The notes under the pieces are model-generated. The model was not told the DNA's origin. It saw nothing but the letters and a program-made list of their open reading frames with translations, and ran no database searches. The position numbers and the translations under genes are program-made. Shown here in pieces: positions 38,659 through 48,481 of a DNA stretch of 64,000 bases (positions are counted from its first letter, which is position 1; each line of letters begins with the position of its first letter). Source of the stretch: Clostridium celatum DSM 1785 (GTDB taxonomy: Bacteria; Bacillota; Clostridia; Clostridiales; Clostridiaceae); contig NZ_KB291624.1 of NCBI RefSeq assembly GCF_000320405.1, forward strand, positions 1-64,000, written 5' to 3'.

Positions 38659-39540
38659 TTATTTTATATCCTGAGTCTTAAATATTTTTATTCCAAATAT
38701 TAATGCAATTACAATGGTTATTGAAGCTATTATCATGGCTCTTAATACATCAGTATTACTTGAATAAATCGAAACAGCTAATGCTGAATTATAAAATGGT
38801 AATACTTCATATATCTTATCAAACCACGGATAGATCCCATAAAGAAATCCCCCTAGTGTTGGAGCTCCTATAAACAATGCAACTGCTATCCCTATAGTAG
38901 CACCATTACTTTTAACTAATGTAGCTATAATCATTATTAATGATGCAACTGCTAAATTGGTTAGAATTGCAGCTATAAATACCTTCATCATTCCTAATAA
39001 TTGTGATAATTCAAAATTTTGTCCCCATCCATTAATAATAGTTGTACCTATGGTTGGAATTATTGTTAATAATGCTAACAGTATTGTAATTGCTATTACC
39101 ATTGCTAAAAACTTTGATATATAAAACTCCTCTCTTTTCTTTCCATAAGCTAGGAAATTCTTAATAGTTCCTTGTGAATATTCCTTAGCCATTAATGAAG
39201 CTACTAAAATTCCTATTAATATCTCCATAAAACCAGATCCAAATGAAGAATGATATATTTCCAATGCTGTTGGATTCATTATATCTTTTGCTTGAATTTG
39301 AATTCCTAACGCCCCTGGGGTAACTATAGCTTCACTTTCTACTGAATTCATCATTTCTTGTATAAATATTTCTTTTTGATTCTCGGGCATATCCCCTAAG
39401 CTATCCATTAAAATTTTTTCTATAACAGATGATGCCATAACAACTGTTAAGATTGACATGGCAATTACTATAGTAACTATAACTTTAAATGTCCTATTTT
39501 TGAATAACTTATATAATTCTGCTTTTAGCGATTTAATCAT
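38659..39540 (-). CDS. ABC-2 type transporter permease
   Basis: A 293-residue protein with about six membrane helices and a large first extracytoplasmic loop after helix one. It begins MIKSLKAELYKLFKNRTFK, which is typical of ABC-2 permeases of the bacitracin/lantibiotic exporter group. It overlaps the preceding ATPase gene by eight bases. Substrate unknown. Confidence 0.85.
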   Translation of the reverse strand: MIKSLKAELYKLFKNRTFKVIVTIVIAMSILTVVMASSVIEKILMDSLGDMPENQKEIFIQEMMNSVESEAIVTPGALGIQIQAKDIMNPTALEIYHSSFGSGFMEILIGILVASLMAKEYSQGTIKNFLAYGKKREEFYISKFLAMVIAITILLALLTIIPTIGTTIINGWGQNFELSQLLGMMKVFIAAILTNLAVASLIMIIATLVKSNGATIGIAVALFIGAPTLGGFLYGIYPWFDKIYEVLPFYNSALAVSIYSSNTDVLRAMIIASITIVIALIFGIKIFKTQDIK

Positions 39541-40456
39541 TTAAATCACCTCCAATAACATTCATAAAGTATTCTTCTAAATTTTCTCCTTTTATTCCTA
39601 TACTCTCAACTATAACTCCAGCTTTAGAAATAGTTGAATTAATGATACCAATGCTATCTAGATTTGAAAATATCTTTATTTTATTACCTTCCCAAACTTC
39701 ATAATCACTTATATCTAATTCCCTTTCTAACAAAGCAACAGCTTTTGCTGTATCATCCACTATTAAATCTATATATTGTCTACACTTTTCATTTAATTCA
39801 TTTGCAGTTATTTCTTCAATCAATCTACCCTTAGATATTATTCCATATGTGGTTGCAAGTTCTGATAATTCACTTAATATATGGCTGGATATTAATATTG
39901 TCATATCCTTTTCTTTATTTATCTTCTTTAATAACTCTCTTATTTCAACAATTCCCATTGGATCAAGCCCATTTATAGGTTCATCTAGTATAAGTAATTT
40001 GGGATTTCCCATTAATGCATTTGCAATTCCTAATCTTTGTCTCATACCTAAAGAAAAGTTTTTAACCTTTTTCTTTTCAACATCATTTAATCCAACTAAA
40101 TTTAATACCTCGTCTATACAATTCTTTCCTGGTATGTCTCTTACTAATCTAGATACTTCAAGGTTTTCTCTTGCAGTCATATTCCCATAAAATGATGGTG
40201 TTTCAATTAAACTTCCTATCATAGTTCTTGCTTCATTTAATGCTTTTTCACCACTACCACCAAATAATTCTATCTCTCCATTACTTTTATGAATTAATCC
40301 TGTTATAAGTCTAATTAAGGTTGTCTTTCCCGCTCCATTTTGGCCTATAAAACCATATATATCTCCTTTTTTAATTGTCATATTAACATTATCTACAACT
40401 ATTTGATTACCATATTTTTTTGTAAGGTTATATGTCTTTAATATAAGTTCTTTCAC
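39533..40456 (-). CDS. ABC transporter ATP-binding protein, BcrA/lantibiotic-exporter type
   Basis: A 307-residue ATPase with Walker A GQNGAGKTTLIRL, signature FSLGMRQRLGIANAL, Walker B LLILDEPINGLDP and H-loop ISSHILSELSELA, plus a C-terminal extension of about 80 residues common in BcrA-like proteins. It is the first gene of the exporter operon after the regulator terminator. Together with the permease and a two-component system it may form a peptide-antibiotic detoxification module. Confidence 0.9.
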   Translation of the reverse strand: MKELILKTYNLTKKYGNQIVVDNVNMTIKKGDIYGFIGQNGAGKTTLIRLITGLIHKSNGEIELFGGSGEKALNEARTMIGSLIETPSFYGNMTARENLEVSRLVRDIPGKNCIDEVLNLVGLNDVEKKKVKNFSLGMRQRLGIANALMGNPKLLILDEPINGLDPMGIVEIRELLKKINKEKDMTILISSHILSELSELATTYGIISKGRLIEEITANELNEKCRQYIDLIVDDTAKAVALLERELDISDYEVWEGNKIKIFSNLDSIGIINSTISKAGVIVESIGIKGENLEEYFMNVIGGDLND

Positions 40457-40517
40457 TTTTAATTTACCTCCTTATTAAAATTATCTATTACTCATTAGCT
40501 ATTCCTTATTTAATTCT

Positions 40518-40548
40518 CTACTGTAAATTACAGTGTATATTTACAGTT
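40518..40548. promoter_or_regulatory. Possible regulator-binding site before the exporter operon
   Basis: ACTGTAAATTACAGT is a 15-bp palindrome about 70 bp upstream of the ATPase start, followed by a further TTTACAGT. Repeated TTACAG elements upstream of an ABC operon next to an OmpR-type regulator suggest a direct-repeat binding site. Confidence 0.45.
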
Positions 40549-40597
40549 ATAAGATAGCTTAAAGAAAATATTAAGAAAGTATTAAGTTTGTAAAAAA

Positions 40598-40638
40598 GCA
40601 AAAAAATCAGCCTGGTTATTTCCTTGCTGATTTTTTTC
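40598..40638 (-). terminator. Terminator of the response regulator gene
   Basis: AAAAAATCAGC (40601-40611) pairs with GCTGATTTTTT (40626 onward), and on the minus strand a T-run follows. Confidence 0.85.
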
Positions 40639-40755
40639 TATTCATTAAAAATATTTTAATAATACTACTGCTAATAAAACTGTTATTACTCCACTTACTA
40701 CTCCCAAAACAATCTTTAATAAATTTCACTATTATTAATTTTAAGTATAAACTTA

Positions 40756-41451
40756 TTATTCTTTTAATTTAAATCCAATACCCCATACAGTTTGAATATA
40801 TTCATTCTCTTTATCAGTCTTAGATATTTTAGACCTTAGATTACTAATATGAACATTAACAGTATTATCATCTCCAATAAAATCATCTTTCCACACAGAT
40901 TCAAAAAGGTTTGCTCTAGTAAAAACTTTATTAGGATTAGTAATTAAAAGTTCTAATATATCGAACTCTCTAGCTGTTAAATTTATTTCTATATTATTAA
41001 CATGAACTTGCCTGCTATCAATGTCTAATACTAAGTTTTTATGCTTCAATTTGTTATTTCTATTATCTTGATGTGAAAATCTAGTATATCTTCTTAACTG
41101 TGCTTCAACCCTAGCTAATACTTCATTAATATCAAAAGGCTTACTTATAAAATCATCAGCTCCCATTTTTAATACGTTAATTTTATCTTCTGAGCTAGTT
41201 TTAGCCGATGCTACTATTATAGGCATAACATGTAACTTTCTTATTTCCTTTATTAACTCTTCACCACATATTCCAGGTAGCATTAAATCTAAAATAATAA
41301 GATCATATTCATATTGTTCAACACACATTTTAGCTTCAGTTCCTGAATATGCACCTCTTACTTCATAACCGTTTTGAATTAATATTTTACATAAAAGTCC
41401 ATTAATATCCCAATCATCTTCTACTACTAATATTTTTTTATTTAAATTCAT
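40756..41451 (-). CDS. OmpR-family response regulator
   Basis: A 231-residue two-domain regulator. The receiver has the acidic pocket (VVEDD), phosphoacceptor aspartate in LIILDLMLPG and the conserved lysine in ISKPFD. The C-terminal winged helix contains LTAREFDILELL and NTVNVHISNLRSKI. It is followed by a terminator, then by the ABC exporter genes, with the likely partner kinase at 34848. It probably activates the exporter operon. Confidence 0.93.
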   Translation of the reverse strand: MNLNKKILVVEDDWDINGLLCKILIQNGYEVRGAYSGTEAKMCVEQYEYDLIILDLMLPGICGEELIKEIRKLHVMPIIVASAKTSSEDKINVLKMGADDFISKPFDINEVLARVEAQLRRYTRFSHQDNRNNKLKHKNLVLDIDSRQVHVNNIEINLTAREFDILELLITNPNKVFTRANLFESVWKDDFIGDDNTVNVHISNLRSKISKTDKENEYIQTVWGIGFKLKE

Positions 41452-41869
41452 TTTTCTTTCTCCTATAAACCAATTAACTATATAAATTATACCAAATTTA
41501 AAATTAATTAGTATTATACCGTTATCTTTAAATATAAAAATACTATAATACTATCTATAGATACAAGTCTTATTTCTTTTTAAATAAAAAATACTGATTT
41601 CTATAGATTATAGAAATCAGTTGTATATGTTATTTGCTATGATAGTTTGAAGTACTAAATGTTTTTCTTTTATAATAATTTATAAAACTTTTATCTTAAA
41701 TAAATTTAATACTTCTAATAACTATATTTCAAAACATTTCTCATTTATTATATCACAGCTAAATAAATTCAATTATGAATATTATAAATGATAAATATAA
41801 AAATTGTTAATAATTAGATACTATATTAAAATTCAATCTCTACATATAGTTATTTTCATACACCTTATT
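41452..41869. other. Intergenic region between uvrB and the response regulator
   Basis: It holds the uvrB side hairpin (41584-41621) and the presumed regulator promoter (two GGTATAAT boxes near 41480 and 41515 on the minus strand). The rest, 41630-41869, is AT-rich without apparent content. This is the right boundary of the accessory block. Confidence 0.55.
41584..41621 (-). terminator. Terminator downstream of uvrB
   Basis: ACTGATTTCTAT pairs with ATAGAAATCAGT around a short loop (41593-41621), and on the minus strand ATTTTTTATTT follows. It lies 250 bp after the uvrB stop codon. Confidence 0.75.
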
Positions 41870-43837
41870 TTACTCTTTAAGTTTATTAATCATATCTCTA
41901 AGTTCTGCAGCTCTTTCAAACTGAAGATTTTTAGCAGCATCTTTCATTTCATCAGTGTATTGTTTAATTAACTTTTTCTTATCTTTAGCACTTAATTCAA
42001 CAGCTTCTTCTACATTATATTCTGCAGAGTCTTCAGCAACCTTGGTTGCTTCAATTACATCTCTTATCTCTTTAATAATAGTCTTAGGTGTAATGCCATG
42101 TTCTTCATTATACTTCATCTGAATTTCTCTTCTTCTATTAGTTTCTTTAATTGCTCTATCCATAGAGCCAGTTATTTTATCAGCATACATTACTACTTTG
42201 CTCTCAGAGTTTCTTGCAGCTCTTCCTATAGTTTGAATCATTGAAGTTTCAGAACGTAAAAAGCCTTCTTTATCAGCATCTAAAATTGCAACAAGTGCTA
42301 CTTCTGGAATATCTAATCCTTCTCTTAAAAGATTGATTCCAACAAGAACATCAAACTCACCTAATCTTAAATCTCTTATTATCTCCATTCTTTCAATAGT
42401 TTTTATATCAGAATGCATATAAGTTGTCTTAACTCCAAGTTCAGTTAAATATTTAGTTAAATCCTCTGCCATTCTCTTAGTTAATGTTGTTACTAATGTT
42501 CTAAATCCTCTTTCTGTAGTCTTTAAAATCTCTGCATAAAGGTCATCTATCTGTCCTGTTACTGGTCTTATTTCAACTACTGGATCTAATAGTCCTGTTG
42601 GTCTAATTATTTGTTCTGCTATATTAGTAGAATGATCTAATTCATATTGCGCTGGTGTTGCTGAAACAAATACAATCTGATTAATTTTATTTTCAAATTC
42701 CTCAAACTTTAATGGTCTATTATCATAAGCACATGGTAATCTAAATCCATACTCAACAAGTGTATCCTTTCTAGATCTATCTCCTGCATACATTGCCCTA
42801 CATTGTGGTAATGTAACATGACTTTCATCTATAAACATCAAATAATCTTCTGGAAAGAAATCTAATAATGTTTTAGGTGGTGTTCCTGGTGCTCTTCCAT
42901 CTAAAATTCTTGAATAATTTTCTATCCCACTGCAATATCCCATTTCCTTAATCATTTCTATATCATAATTTGTTCTTTGTCTTAATCTTTGAGCTTCTAA
43001 TAATTTATCTTGAGATGTTAGCTCTCTTAACCTTTCTTCTAATTCATCTTCAATTTTACTTATAGCTTTATCTAAAGTTTCTTTAGATGTTGCAAAGTGT
43101 GATGCTGGGAATATAGCAACATGCTCCCTTTCTCCTAATATCTTACCTGTTAAAACATCAAACTCTCTTATTCTATCTATTTCATCTCCAAAGAATTCAA
43201 TTCTTATTCCTTTTGTTGAAGATGATGCCGGAATAATATCTAATGAATCTCCCCTTACTCTAAAAGTTCCTCTTGAAAAATCAATATCATTTCTCTCATA
43301 TTGAATTTCTATAAGTTTCTTTATTACTTCATCTCTTTCTTTTTCCATACCAACTCTTAATGAAATAGTAAGCTTTTTATATTCATCTGGATTACCTAAT
43401 CCATAAATACAAGATACTGAAGCCACTATGATAACATCTCTTCTCTCAAATAAAGCTGATGTAGCTGAGTGTCTTAATTTATCTATTTCATCATTTATAG
43501 ATGCATCTTTTTCAATAAAAGTATCAGTTTGTGGTACATAAGCTTCCGGTTGATAGTAATCATAATAAGAAACAAAGTATTCAACTATATTATCAGGAAA
43601 GAATTCTTTAAATTCTGAACATAATTGTGCTGCTAATGTCTTATTATGTGCTAAAACTAAAGTTGGCTTTTGAACTTTTTCTATAATATTTGCCATTGTA
43701 TATGTCTTACCAGAACCAGTTACTCCTAATAGAGTCTGATATTTTTCATTTTTATTAATTCCATTTGCTAAACTCTCTATAGCTTGCGGTTGGTCTCCTG
43801 TTGGTTTAAATTTTGAATGTATCTTAAATTCTCCCAT
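41870..43837 (-). CDS. uvrB: Excinuclease ABC subunit B
   Basis: The 655-residue UvrB is the helicase-like damage-verification subunit of nucleotide excision repair. Walker [13 protein letters not shown], the beta-hairpin region [16 protein letters not shown], the DEAD-like [15 protein letters not shown] and the C-terminal UVR motif ([11 protein letters not shown]) that contacts UvrC are present. The ATG at 43837 has TTGGAG upstream; an earlier in-frame start is less likely. uvrA, which normally follows directly, is 20 kb downstream. Confidence 0.97.
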   Translation of the reverse strand: MGEFKIHSKFKPTGDQPQAIESLANGINKNEKYQTLLGVTGSGKTYTMANIIEKVQKPTLVLAHNKTLAAQLCSEFKEFFPDNIVEYFVSYYDYYQPEAYVPQTDTFIEKDASINDEIDKLRHSATSALFERRDVIIVASVSCIYGLGNPDEYKKLTISLRVGMEKERDEVIKKLIEIQYERNDIDFSRGTFRVRGDSLDIIPASSSTKGIRIEFFGDEIDRIREFDVLTGKILGEREHVAIFPASHFATSKETLDKAISKIEDELEERLRELTSQDKLLEAQRLRQRTNYDIEMIKEMGYCSGIENYSRILDGRAPGTPPKTLLDFFPEDYLMFIDESHVTLPQCRAMYAGDRSRKDTLVEYGFRLPCAYDNRPLKFEEFENKINQIVFVSATPAQYELDHSTNIAEQIIRPTGLLDPVVEIRPVTGQIDDLYAEILKTTERGFRTLVTTLTKRMAEDLTKYLTELGVKTTYMHSDIKTIERMEIIRDLRLGEFDVLVGINLLREGLDIPEVALVAILDADKEGFLRSETSMIQTIGRAARNSESKVVMYADKITGSMDRAIKETNRRREIQMKYNEEHGITPKTIIKEIRDVIEATKVAEDSAEYNVEEAVELSAKDKKKLIKQYTDEMKDAAKNLQFERAAELRDMINKLKE

Positions 43838-44013
43838 TATATCAACTCCAAGTGTTCTCATATATATTAATTATATTTTACTTTTAAATTTTACTGTATT
43901 CAAATATTTTCCCCTATCTGTATTAACCTATATTCTATACAAATAACTTAGAAAATTCTATATAAATAAAAAATAATATTAAATATATTACACTCTAAAT
44001 CTCTTCTTAAACT

Positions 44014-44055
44014 AAATAGAGACTGTTACAAATTTGATTTGTACAGTCTCTATTT
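44014..44055 (-). terminator. Hairpin between the PDZ gene and uvrB, probable terminator
   Basis: AAATAGAGACTGT and ACAGTCTCTATTT pair, with an inner ACAAAT/ATTTGT extension after a one-base bulge (44014-44055). The following sequence on the minus strand is only moderately T-rich. Confidence 0.6.
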
Positions 44056-44131
44056 ATGTGAAGAATACTTTCTTTTGTTGAATCTATGTATCTCAATAAC
44101 AAAATATAAATCTTTTTACTTCACTTATATA

Positions 44132-45406
44132 TCATTTTTTACTTTTAAGTTCCTCTAGTATCCTCTTGAAATCTTCTGTATCAGCACCAACAATATCTTC
44201 AACTTTAACCATTTTAGGCACTAATAAAATTCCAATCCTTTTATTTCTAGGTTGAACAAAATATTCTAATACTTGTCCAGATTTTTTCTTAACACTCAAT
44301 TGCATTTTAAACATACCATCTTTAGCAGCTTTTAAAATATCTGCTTCTGATGTAACAGATGTCCCATTTATACTTAGTATTTTATCACCACTTCTAATTC
44401 CCGCCTCATATCCTGGTAAATTTGGTGCTACTTCAAGAATCATAATTCCCTCATCATCACTAACATATAAATGATGATTATTATCATTTTCAAGCTTTCT
44501 ATCATATCTAATTATAAATTCATATGCTAATGGCATAAAAGCTATAGCAATTATTTGCCCTATTATATTTAACCTAGAAAGTTGTGCGATAACTAATATG
44601 GATATTCCTAATATAAATATTAACAATCCTGATAACAATGGTTTTTTATTCTTTTCCTTTGTAAAAGTAACGCTATTATATCCCATCACTCCATATAAAG
44701 GAATACATGCCATCATTGCAGTAGTTAATAAATCTAATATTCCATTTGTCTTTATTATTGGCCACCAATTTGGCGTTTCTATAGCTATAGTACTAGATGA
44801 TGATATCAATTCATTGTTAAATATCATTAATATAGCAATTGGTAGCGCCCAATATCTATTAAAAGAAAATCCACCTATTATTTTATTATCTTTTTTCGTA
44901 AATACAGGAATTGCGCCTCTTCCTCCATCTATCATAATCAATAAAGCTTCTATTATGTACATAACTGCTATAAATGTAGTAAGTGCTAGTATATCTACAT
45001 CAAAATATAATTTTTTACCTACTATTACTTGAACAATATTCATAACTATTCCTATTGCTCCTAAAATAGCTCCAGTATACGCAAAAGAAATAAATTTCTT
45101 TTTATAAAAAAGCATTAATATTGATATTATAAATAAAAACTCTATGCCTGAATTTTCTTTAAAAGTTACTCCTAAAATAGTTAATATTATAGTACCAATT
45201 GCACCTGCTAATATTCCTAATACAATTTGAGATAAAGTTAATTCTAAGGGAGAGTTTATCCTCTCCCCTATTGTCATCCTTTGAATAGCTGATATTTTTT
45301 TATTTTTCAAATAAAACAATATCCCAAATATAATAAGCATCAGTAAATGCAATGGCTCAACTATTGCTACTGCTACAGCTTTTAAGCTATAGATTATTAA
45401 ATCCAT
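44132..45406 (-). CDS. PDZ-domain multi-spanning membrane protein
   Basis: A 424-residue protein with roughly eight to ten hydrophobic segments in the first 300 residues and a C-terminal PDZ domain (LEVAPNLPGYEAGIRSGDKILSING in two pieces, near residues 325-355). It lies 10 bp after ctpA with GGAGG upstream of the ATG. The pairing with the CtpA protease is conserved in clostridia, and the PDZ domain may present substrates or regulate proteolysis. Exact function is unknown. Confidence 0.85.
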   Translation of the reverse strand: MDLIIYSLKAVAVAIVEPLHLLMLIIFGILFYLKNKKISAIQRMTIGERINSPLELTLSQIVLGILAGAIGTIILTILGVTFKENSGIEFLFIISILMLFYKKKFISFAYTGAILGAIGIVMNIVQVIVGKKLYFDVDILALTTFIAVMYIIEALLIMIDGGRGAIPVFTKKDNKIIGGFSFNRYWALPIAILMIFNNELISSSSTIAIETPNWWPIIKTNGILDLLTTAMMACIPLYGVMGYNSVTFTKEKNKKPLLSGLLIFILGISILVIAQLSRLNIIGQIIAIAFMPLAYEFIIRYDRKLENDNNHHLYVSDDEGIMILEVAPNLPGYEAGIRSGDKILSINGTSVTSEADILKAAKDGMFKMQLSVKKKSGQVLEYFVQPRNKRIGILLVPKMVKVEDIVGADTEDFKRILEELKSKK

Positions 45407-45416
45407 CTTGAGCCTC

Positions 45417-46673
45417 CTAATTAGTCTTTTCTCTTATTACCTCTAATGCTTTTTGGAATTGAGGATCTATACTTCTGTCATACTCCATTGTTGCTATTTC
45501 TTGAGGGATTTCAACTACTATATCTGGTGCTATACCAGTTCCATGAATATTTTCACCATTTGGAGTATAGTACTTTGATGTAGTTACCTTTAATCCACCC
45601 ATATCATTTGAAAGTGGTATTAATTGTTGAACTATTCCTTTACCAAAAGTATTTGTTCCTATTATTGTTCCTGCATTATAATCTCTTAATGCTCCTGTTA
45701 CAACCTCTGATGCACTTGCACTACCACCATCAACTAATATAACTAATGGCATTCCTATAGCATCTCCTCCTATTGAGTCAGAAACTATCTTCTCATCATA
45801 TTTATCAACAGTATAAGTAACTACATTACCTTTTTCAATAAAATTAGATGCTATTTCAACGCATTGATCTAAGTATCCACCTGGGTTTCCTCTTAAATCT
45901 AATATTAGTTTCTTCATTCCTTTATCTTTTAATTCATTTAATTTGTTAGTAAATTTTTGACTAACTTCTTTATCACTAAAAGTAGTTATTTGAATATATC
46001 CTATATCATCTTCTAATATCTCACCTTTTACTGATTCAGTTTGTATTTCCTCTCTTACAATTTCCACTTCAAATGGTTCTGAATCTCCACGTACAATGGT
46101 TAATGTTACAGGAACTCCTTCGTCTCCTCTAACCCTTGAAACAACTGCATCAGTATTTAAATCAACAACTTCATAATCATCAACTTTAATAACTACATCC
46201 CCAGCTTTTAACCCGGCTTTTTCTGCTGGTGAACCCTCTAATGGCGCTATAATTGTTATTTGATTATTTCTAACTCCAAGCTGAGCTCCTATTCCATAAA
46301 AACTACCTTCACTGGATTCTAAAAAAGTCTTAAACTCTTCATTATCCATATAAACTGTATATGGATCACCTAAAGATTCAGCCATTCCCTTCATAGCACC
46401 TTCTAATAATTTATTATCATCAATTTCACCATCATATTTTGCAAACAATAAACTTCTTAATCCAAATAAATTAGAATATTTATCAGAATCCTCTATATTT
46501 TTTAAATCGTTTAATGCATTGCTAGGAATACTATTTAAGACTAACCCTTTAACAGCTAGAGTATTTCCTAAGTAAAACACACCACAATATGTTATTAAAA
46601 GTATTATTACTATAATGGTATACTTTATAGGTTTAAACTTTTGTTTATTTTTTTTACTCTCATTGCTCTCCAT
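45417..46673 (-). CDS. ctpA: Carboxyl-terminal processing protease (S41 family)
   Basis: A 418-residue membrane-anchored serine protease. One N-terminal transmembrane helix (about 18-38) is followed by a PDZ domain (GIGAQLGVRNNQI to AGLKAGDVVIKVDD). The catalytic serine lies in GGSASASEVVTGALRD and the lysine in TNTFGKGIVQQL, giving the Ser-Lys dyad. It acts outside the membrane on C-terminal tails. Together with ftsEX upstream it forms a cell-envelope cluster. Confidence 0.95.
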   Translation of the reverse strand: MESNESKKNKQKFKPIKYTIIVIILLITYCGVFYLGNTLAVKGLVLNSIPSNALNDLKNIEDSDKYSNLFGLRSLLFAKYDGEIDDNKLLEGAMKGMAESLGDPYTVYMDNEEFKTFLESSEGSFYGIGAQLGVRNNQITIIAPLEGSPAEKAGLKAGDVVIKVDDYEVVDLNTDAVVSRVRGDEGVPVTLTIVRGDSEPFEVEIVREEIQTESVKGEILEDDIGYIQITTFSDKEVSQKFTNKLNELKDKGMKKLILDLRGNPGGYLDQCVEIASNFIEKGNVVTYTVDKYDEKIVSDSIGGDAIGMPLVILVDGGSASASEVVTGALRDYNAGTIIGTNTFGKGIVQQLIPLSNDMGGLKVTTSKYYTPNGENIHGTGIAPDIVVEIPQEIATMEYDRSIDPQFQKALEVIREKTN

Positions 46674-46715
46674 TTCTTTCTTCCTTTCACACCTTAAATT
46701 TATTTATATTTATTT

Positions 46716-46750
46716 AAAACTACAACTTCAAATAAAGAAGTTGTAGTTTT
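46716..46750 (-). terminator. Hairpin after ftsX, probable terminator
   Basis: A perfect 14-bp stem AAAACTACAACTTC/GAAGTTGTAGTTTT with a 7-nt loop lies between ftsX and ctpA. The stem ends in TTTT, without a longer T-run. Confidence 0.6.
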
Positions 46751-46797
46751 ATCTTTAACTAATATTTATTATTTTACCTATTATTTAATTCTATATA

Positions 46798-47688
46798 CTA
46801 AACAACTAAGAACTTTCTTAATGCAAATATACTTCCTATTGCTCCAACTATTACTCCACCAATAAGGAATAATCCTAATAATGTAGTTAATACAAATTGT
46901 GGTGCAACTAAATTTACGATAAACATTGAATTTACTATCCAATTAAATACTCCACTATAAGTAAAGTATAGTAATATTGTAGAAGCTACTGATCCTATTG
47001 CACCTATTACTATTCCTTCTATTACAAATGGCCATCTTATAAACCAATCTGTAGCACCAACGAATTTCATAATTCCAACTTCTCTTCTTCTTGAGTAAAC
47101 AGTAAGCTTTATTGTATTCATTATTAAGAATACAGAAACACCTATAAATACTATAAATAATCCAATACCTACTATTTGAATTATATTAACAAATTTACTT
47201 ATTGTATCTATGACTTCTTGTTGATTTCCTATGCTTTCAACACCGGTCATACCTTCTACAGCTTTTGTTACTTCAGTTGCTGCTGAAGGATCCTTTAATT
47301 TAACTATAAATGAACTTGGTAATGGATTATTATTTAAATCATAACCTTCCATTAACCCTTTGTTATCACCTAAATTTTCTTGTAAGTTTAAAAATGCCTC
47401 ATCTTTTGATTCATATGTAACTTCACTTACTTGTGGTTGTTCTGCTAATTTAATTTCTATTTCTCTTTGATCAACTAACTTTATGTCATCATTTAAATAG
47501 ACCTGAATTTGAATTTTTGATGCTACATCTTCTATACTCTTGTTAAAGTTAAGTGCTAATAGAGTAAATGTACCAAAAATAAAGAATGTTATTAGTACTG
47601 TTATCATAGCTGCAAAACTTATTGTTCTATTTCTCTTTATGCTTTTAAAAGCATCCACTATAACATAATTTAAACTACTAATTTTCAT
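46798..47688 (-). CDS. ftsX: Cell division protein FtsX
   Basis: A 296-residue membrane protein with four transmembrane helices (about residues 22-46, 168-190, 215-240, 265-290) and a large extracellular loop after the first. It is the permease-like partner of FtsE and controls peptidoglycan hydrolases at division or during sporulation. The start at ATG 47688 gives MKISSLNYVIVDAFKSIKRN, as usual for the family, and overlaps the ftsE stop by 11 bases. Confidence 0.94.
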   Translation of the reverse strand: MKISSLNYVIVDAFKSIKRNRTISFAAMITVLITFFIFGTFTLLALNFNKSIEDVASKIQIQVYLNDDIKLVDQREIEIKLAEQPQVSEVTYESKDEAFLNLQENLGDNKGLMEGYDLNNNPLPSSFIVKLKDPSAATEVTKAVEGMTGVESIGNQQEVIDTISKFVNIIQIVGIGLFIVFIGVSVFLIMNTIKLTVYSRRREVGIMKFVGATDWFIRWPFVIEGIVIGAIGSVASTILLYFTYSGVFNWIVNSMFIVNLVAPQFVLTTLLGLFLIGGVIVGAIGSIFALRKFLVV

Positions 47689-48364
47689 TTTCGTACATCC
47701 CCTTTCTATCATCCCTTATTACAGTACCCTTATCTATTGCTATAACTCTCTTTTTCATATTATCAACTATATCTTTTGCATGTGTTGCCATTAATATCGT
47801 AGTCCCTGATTTATTTATTTCATCAAGTAACTCCATTATCCCATTAGCTGTTTCTGGGTCAAGGTTTCCTGTAGGTTCGTCCGCTATTAAAAGACTTGGT
47901 TTATTAACTATAGCTCTTGCTAAAGAAACTCTTTGTTGCTCTCCTCCTGATAACTCATTAGGGAACATTTTATACTTACGATCTAGTCCAACTTTAGCTA
48001 ATACCTCAGGAACTCTTTTTCTTATTTCCCTTGGTGATGCTTCAACAACTCTCATTGCAAATGCAACATTTTCATATACATTTAATGTTGGAATTAATCT
48101 AAAATCTTGGAATACCATTCCTATTTTTCTTCTATAATAAGGAGTTTGCCTTCTAGTAATTTTTGAAAGCTCTTTCCCTGCAACTATTATTTCCCCTGTA
48201 GTTGGATCAACTTCTTTTAAAAGCATCTTAATAAATGTAGATTTACCTGCACCAGATGCTCCAACTAAGAAAACGAAATCTCCTGATTTTATTTTTATGC
48301 TTACATTAGATAAAGCTTTTACATTGTTATTATATATCTTAGATACGTCCTTAAATTCTATCAT
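47678..48364 (-). CDS. ftsE: Cell division ATP-binding protein FtsE
   Basis: A 228-residue ABC ATPase with Walker A GASGAGKSTFIKMLL, signature LSGGEQQRVSLARA and Walker B LLIADEPTGNLDP. The H-loop lies in MATHAKDIVDNM. It partners FtsX. GAGGTG is upstream and a promoter-like pair lies at 48419-48447. Confidence 0.96.
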   Translation of the reverse strand: MIEFKDVSKIYNNNVKALSNVSIKIKSGDFVFLVGASGAGKSTFIKMLLKEVDPTTGEIIVAGKELSKITRRQTPYYRRKIGMVFQDFRLIPTLNVYENVAFAMRVVEASPREIRKRVPEVLAKVGLDRKYKMFPNELSGGEQQRVSLARAIVNKPSLLIADEPTGNLDPETANGIMELLDEINKSGTTILMATHAKDIVDNMKKRVIAIDKGTVIRDDRKGMYENEN

Positions 48365-48418
48365 AACTTAACACCTCTTACCTCATTAATTTAGCCAAAA
48401 TACTAAACCTATAGAGTC

Positions 48419-48447
48419 ATTATATCATAGAACTGACATAACACCAA
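48419..48447 (-). promoter_or_regulatory. Probable sigma-A promoter of ftsEX
   Basis: On the minus strand TTGGTG (48442-48447), a 17-bp spacer and TATAAT (48419-48424) form a good match, about 55 bp before the ftsE start. Confidence 0.55.
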
Positions 48448-48481
48448 CATTTAAGAGCTCTTTCCCTATATTTTCCGTTTT

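Larger units (their letters stand above)
40457..40755. other. Intergenic region between the response regulator and ABC genes
   Basis: It contains the regulator terminator (40598-40638), a short hydrophobic but start-less frame (40645-40718) and the presumed promoter region of the exporter operon (40460-40590). The promoter region has the TTACAGT/ACTGTAA-like palindrome CTGTAAATTACAG near 40520, a possible operator. Confidence 0.5.
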
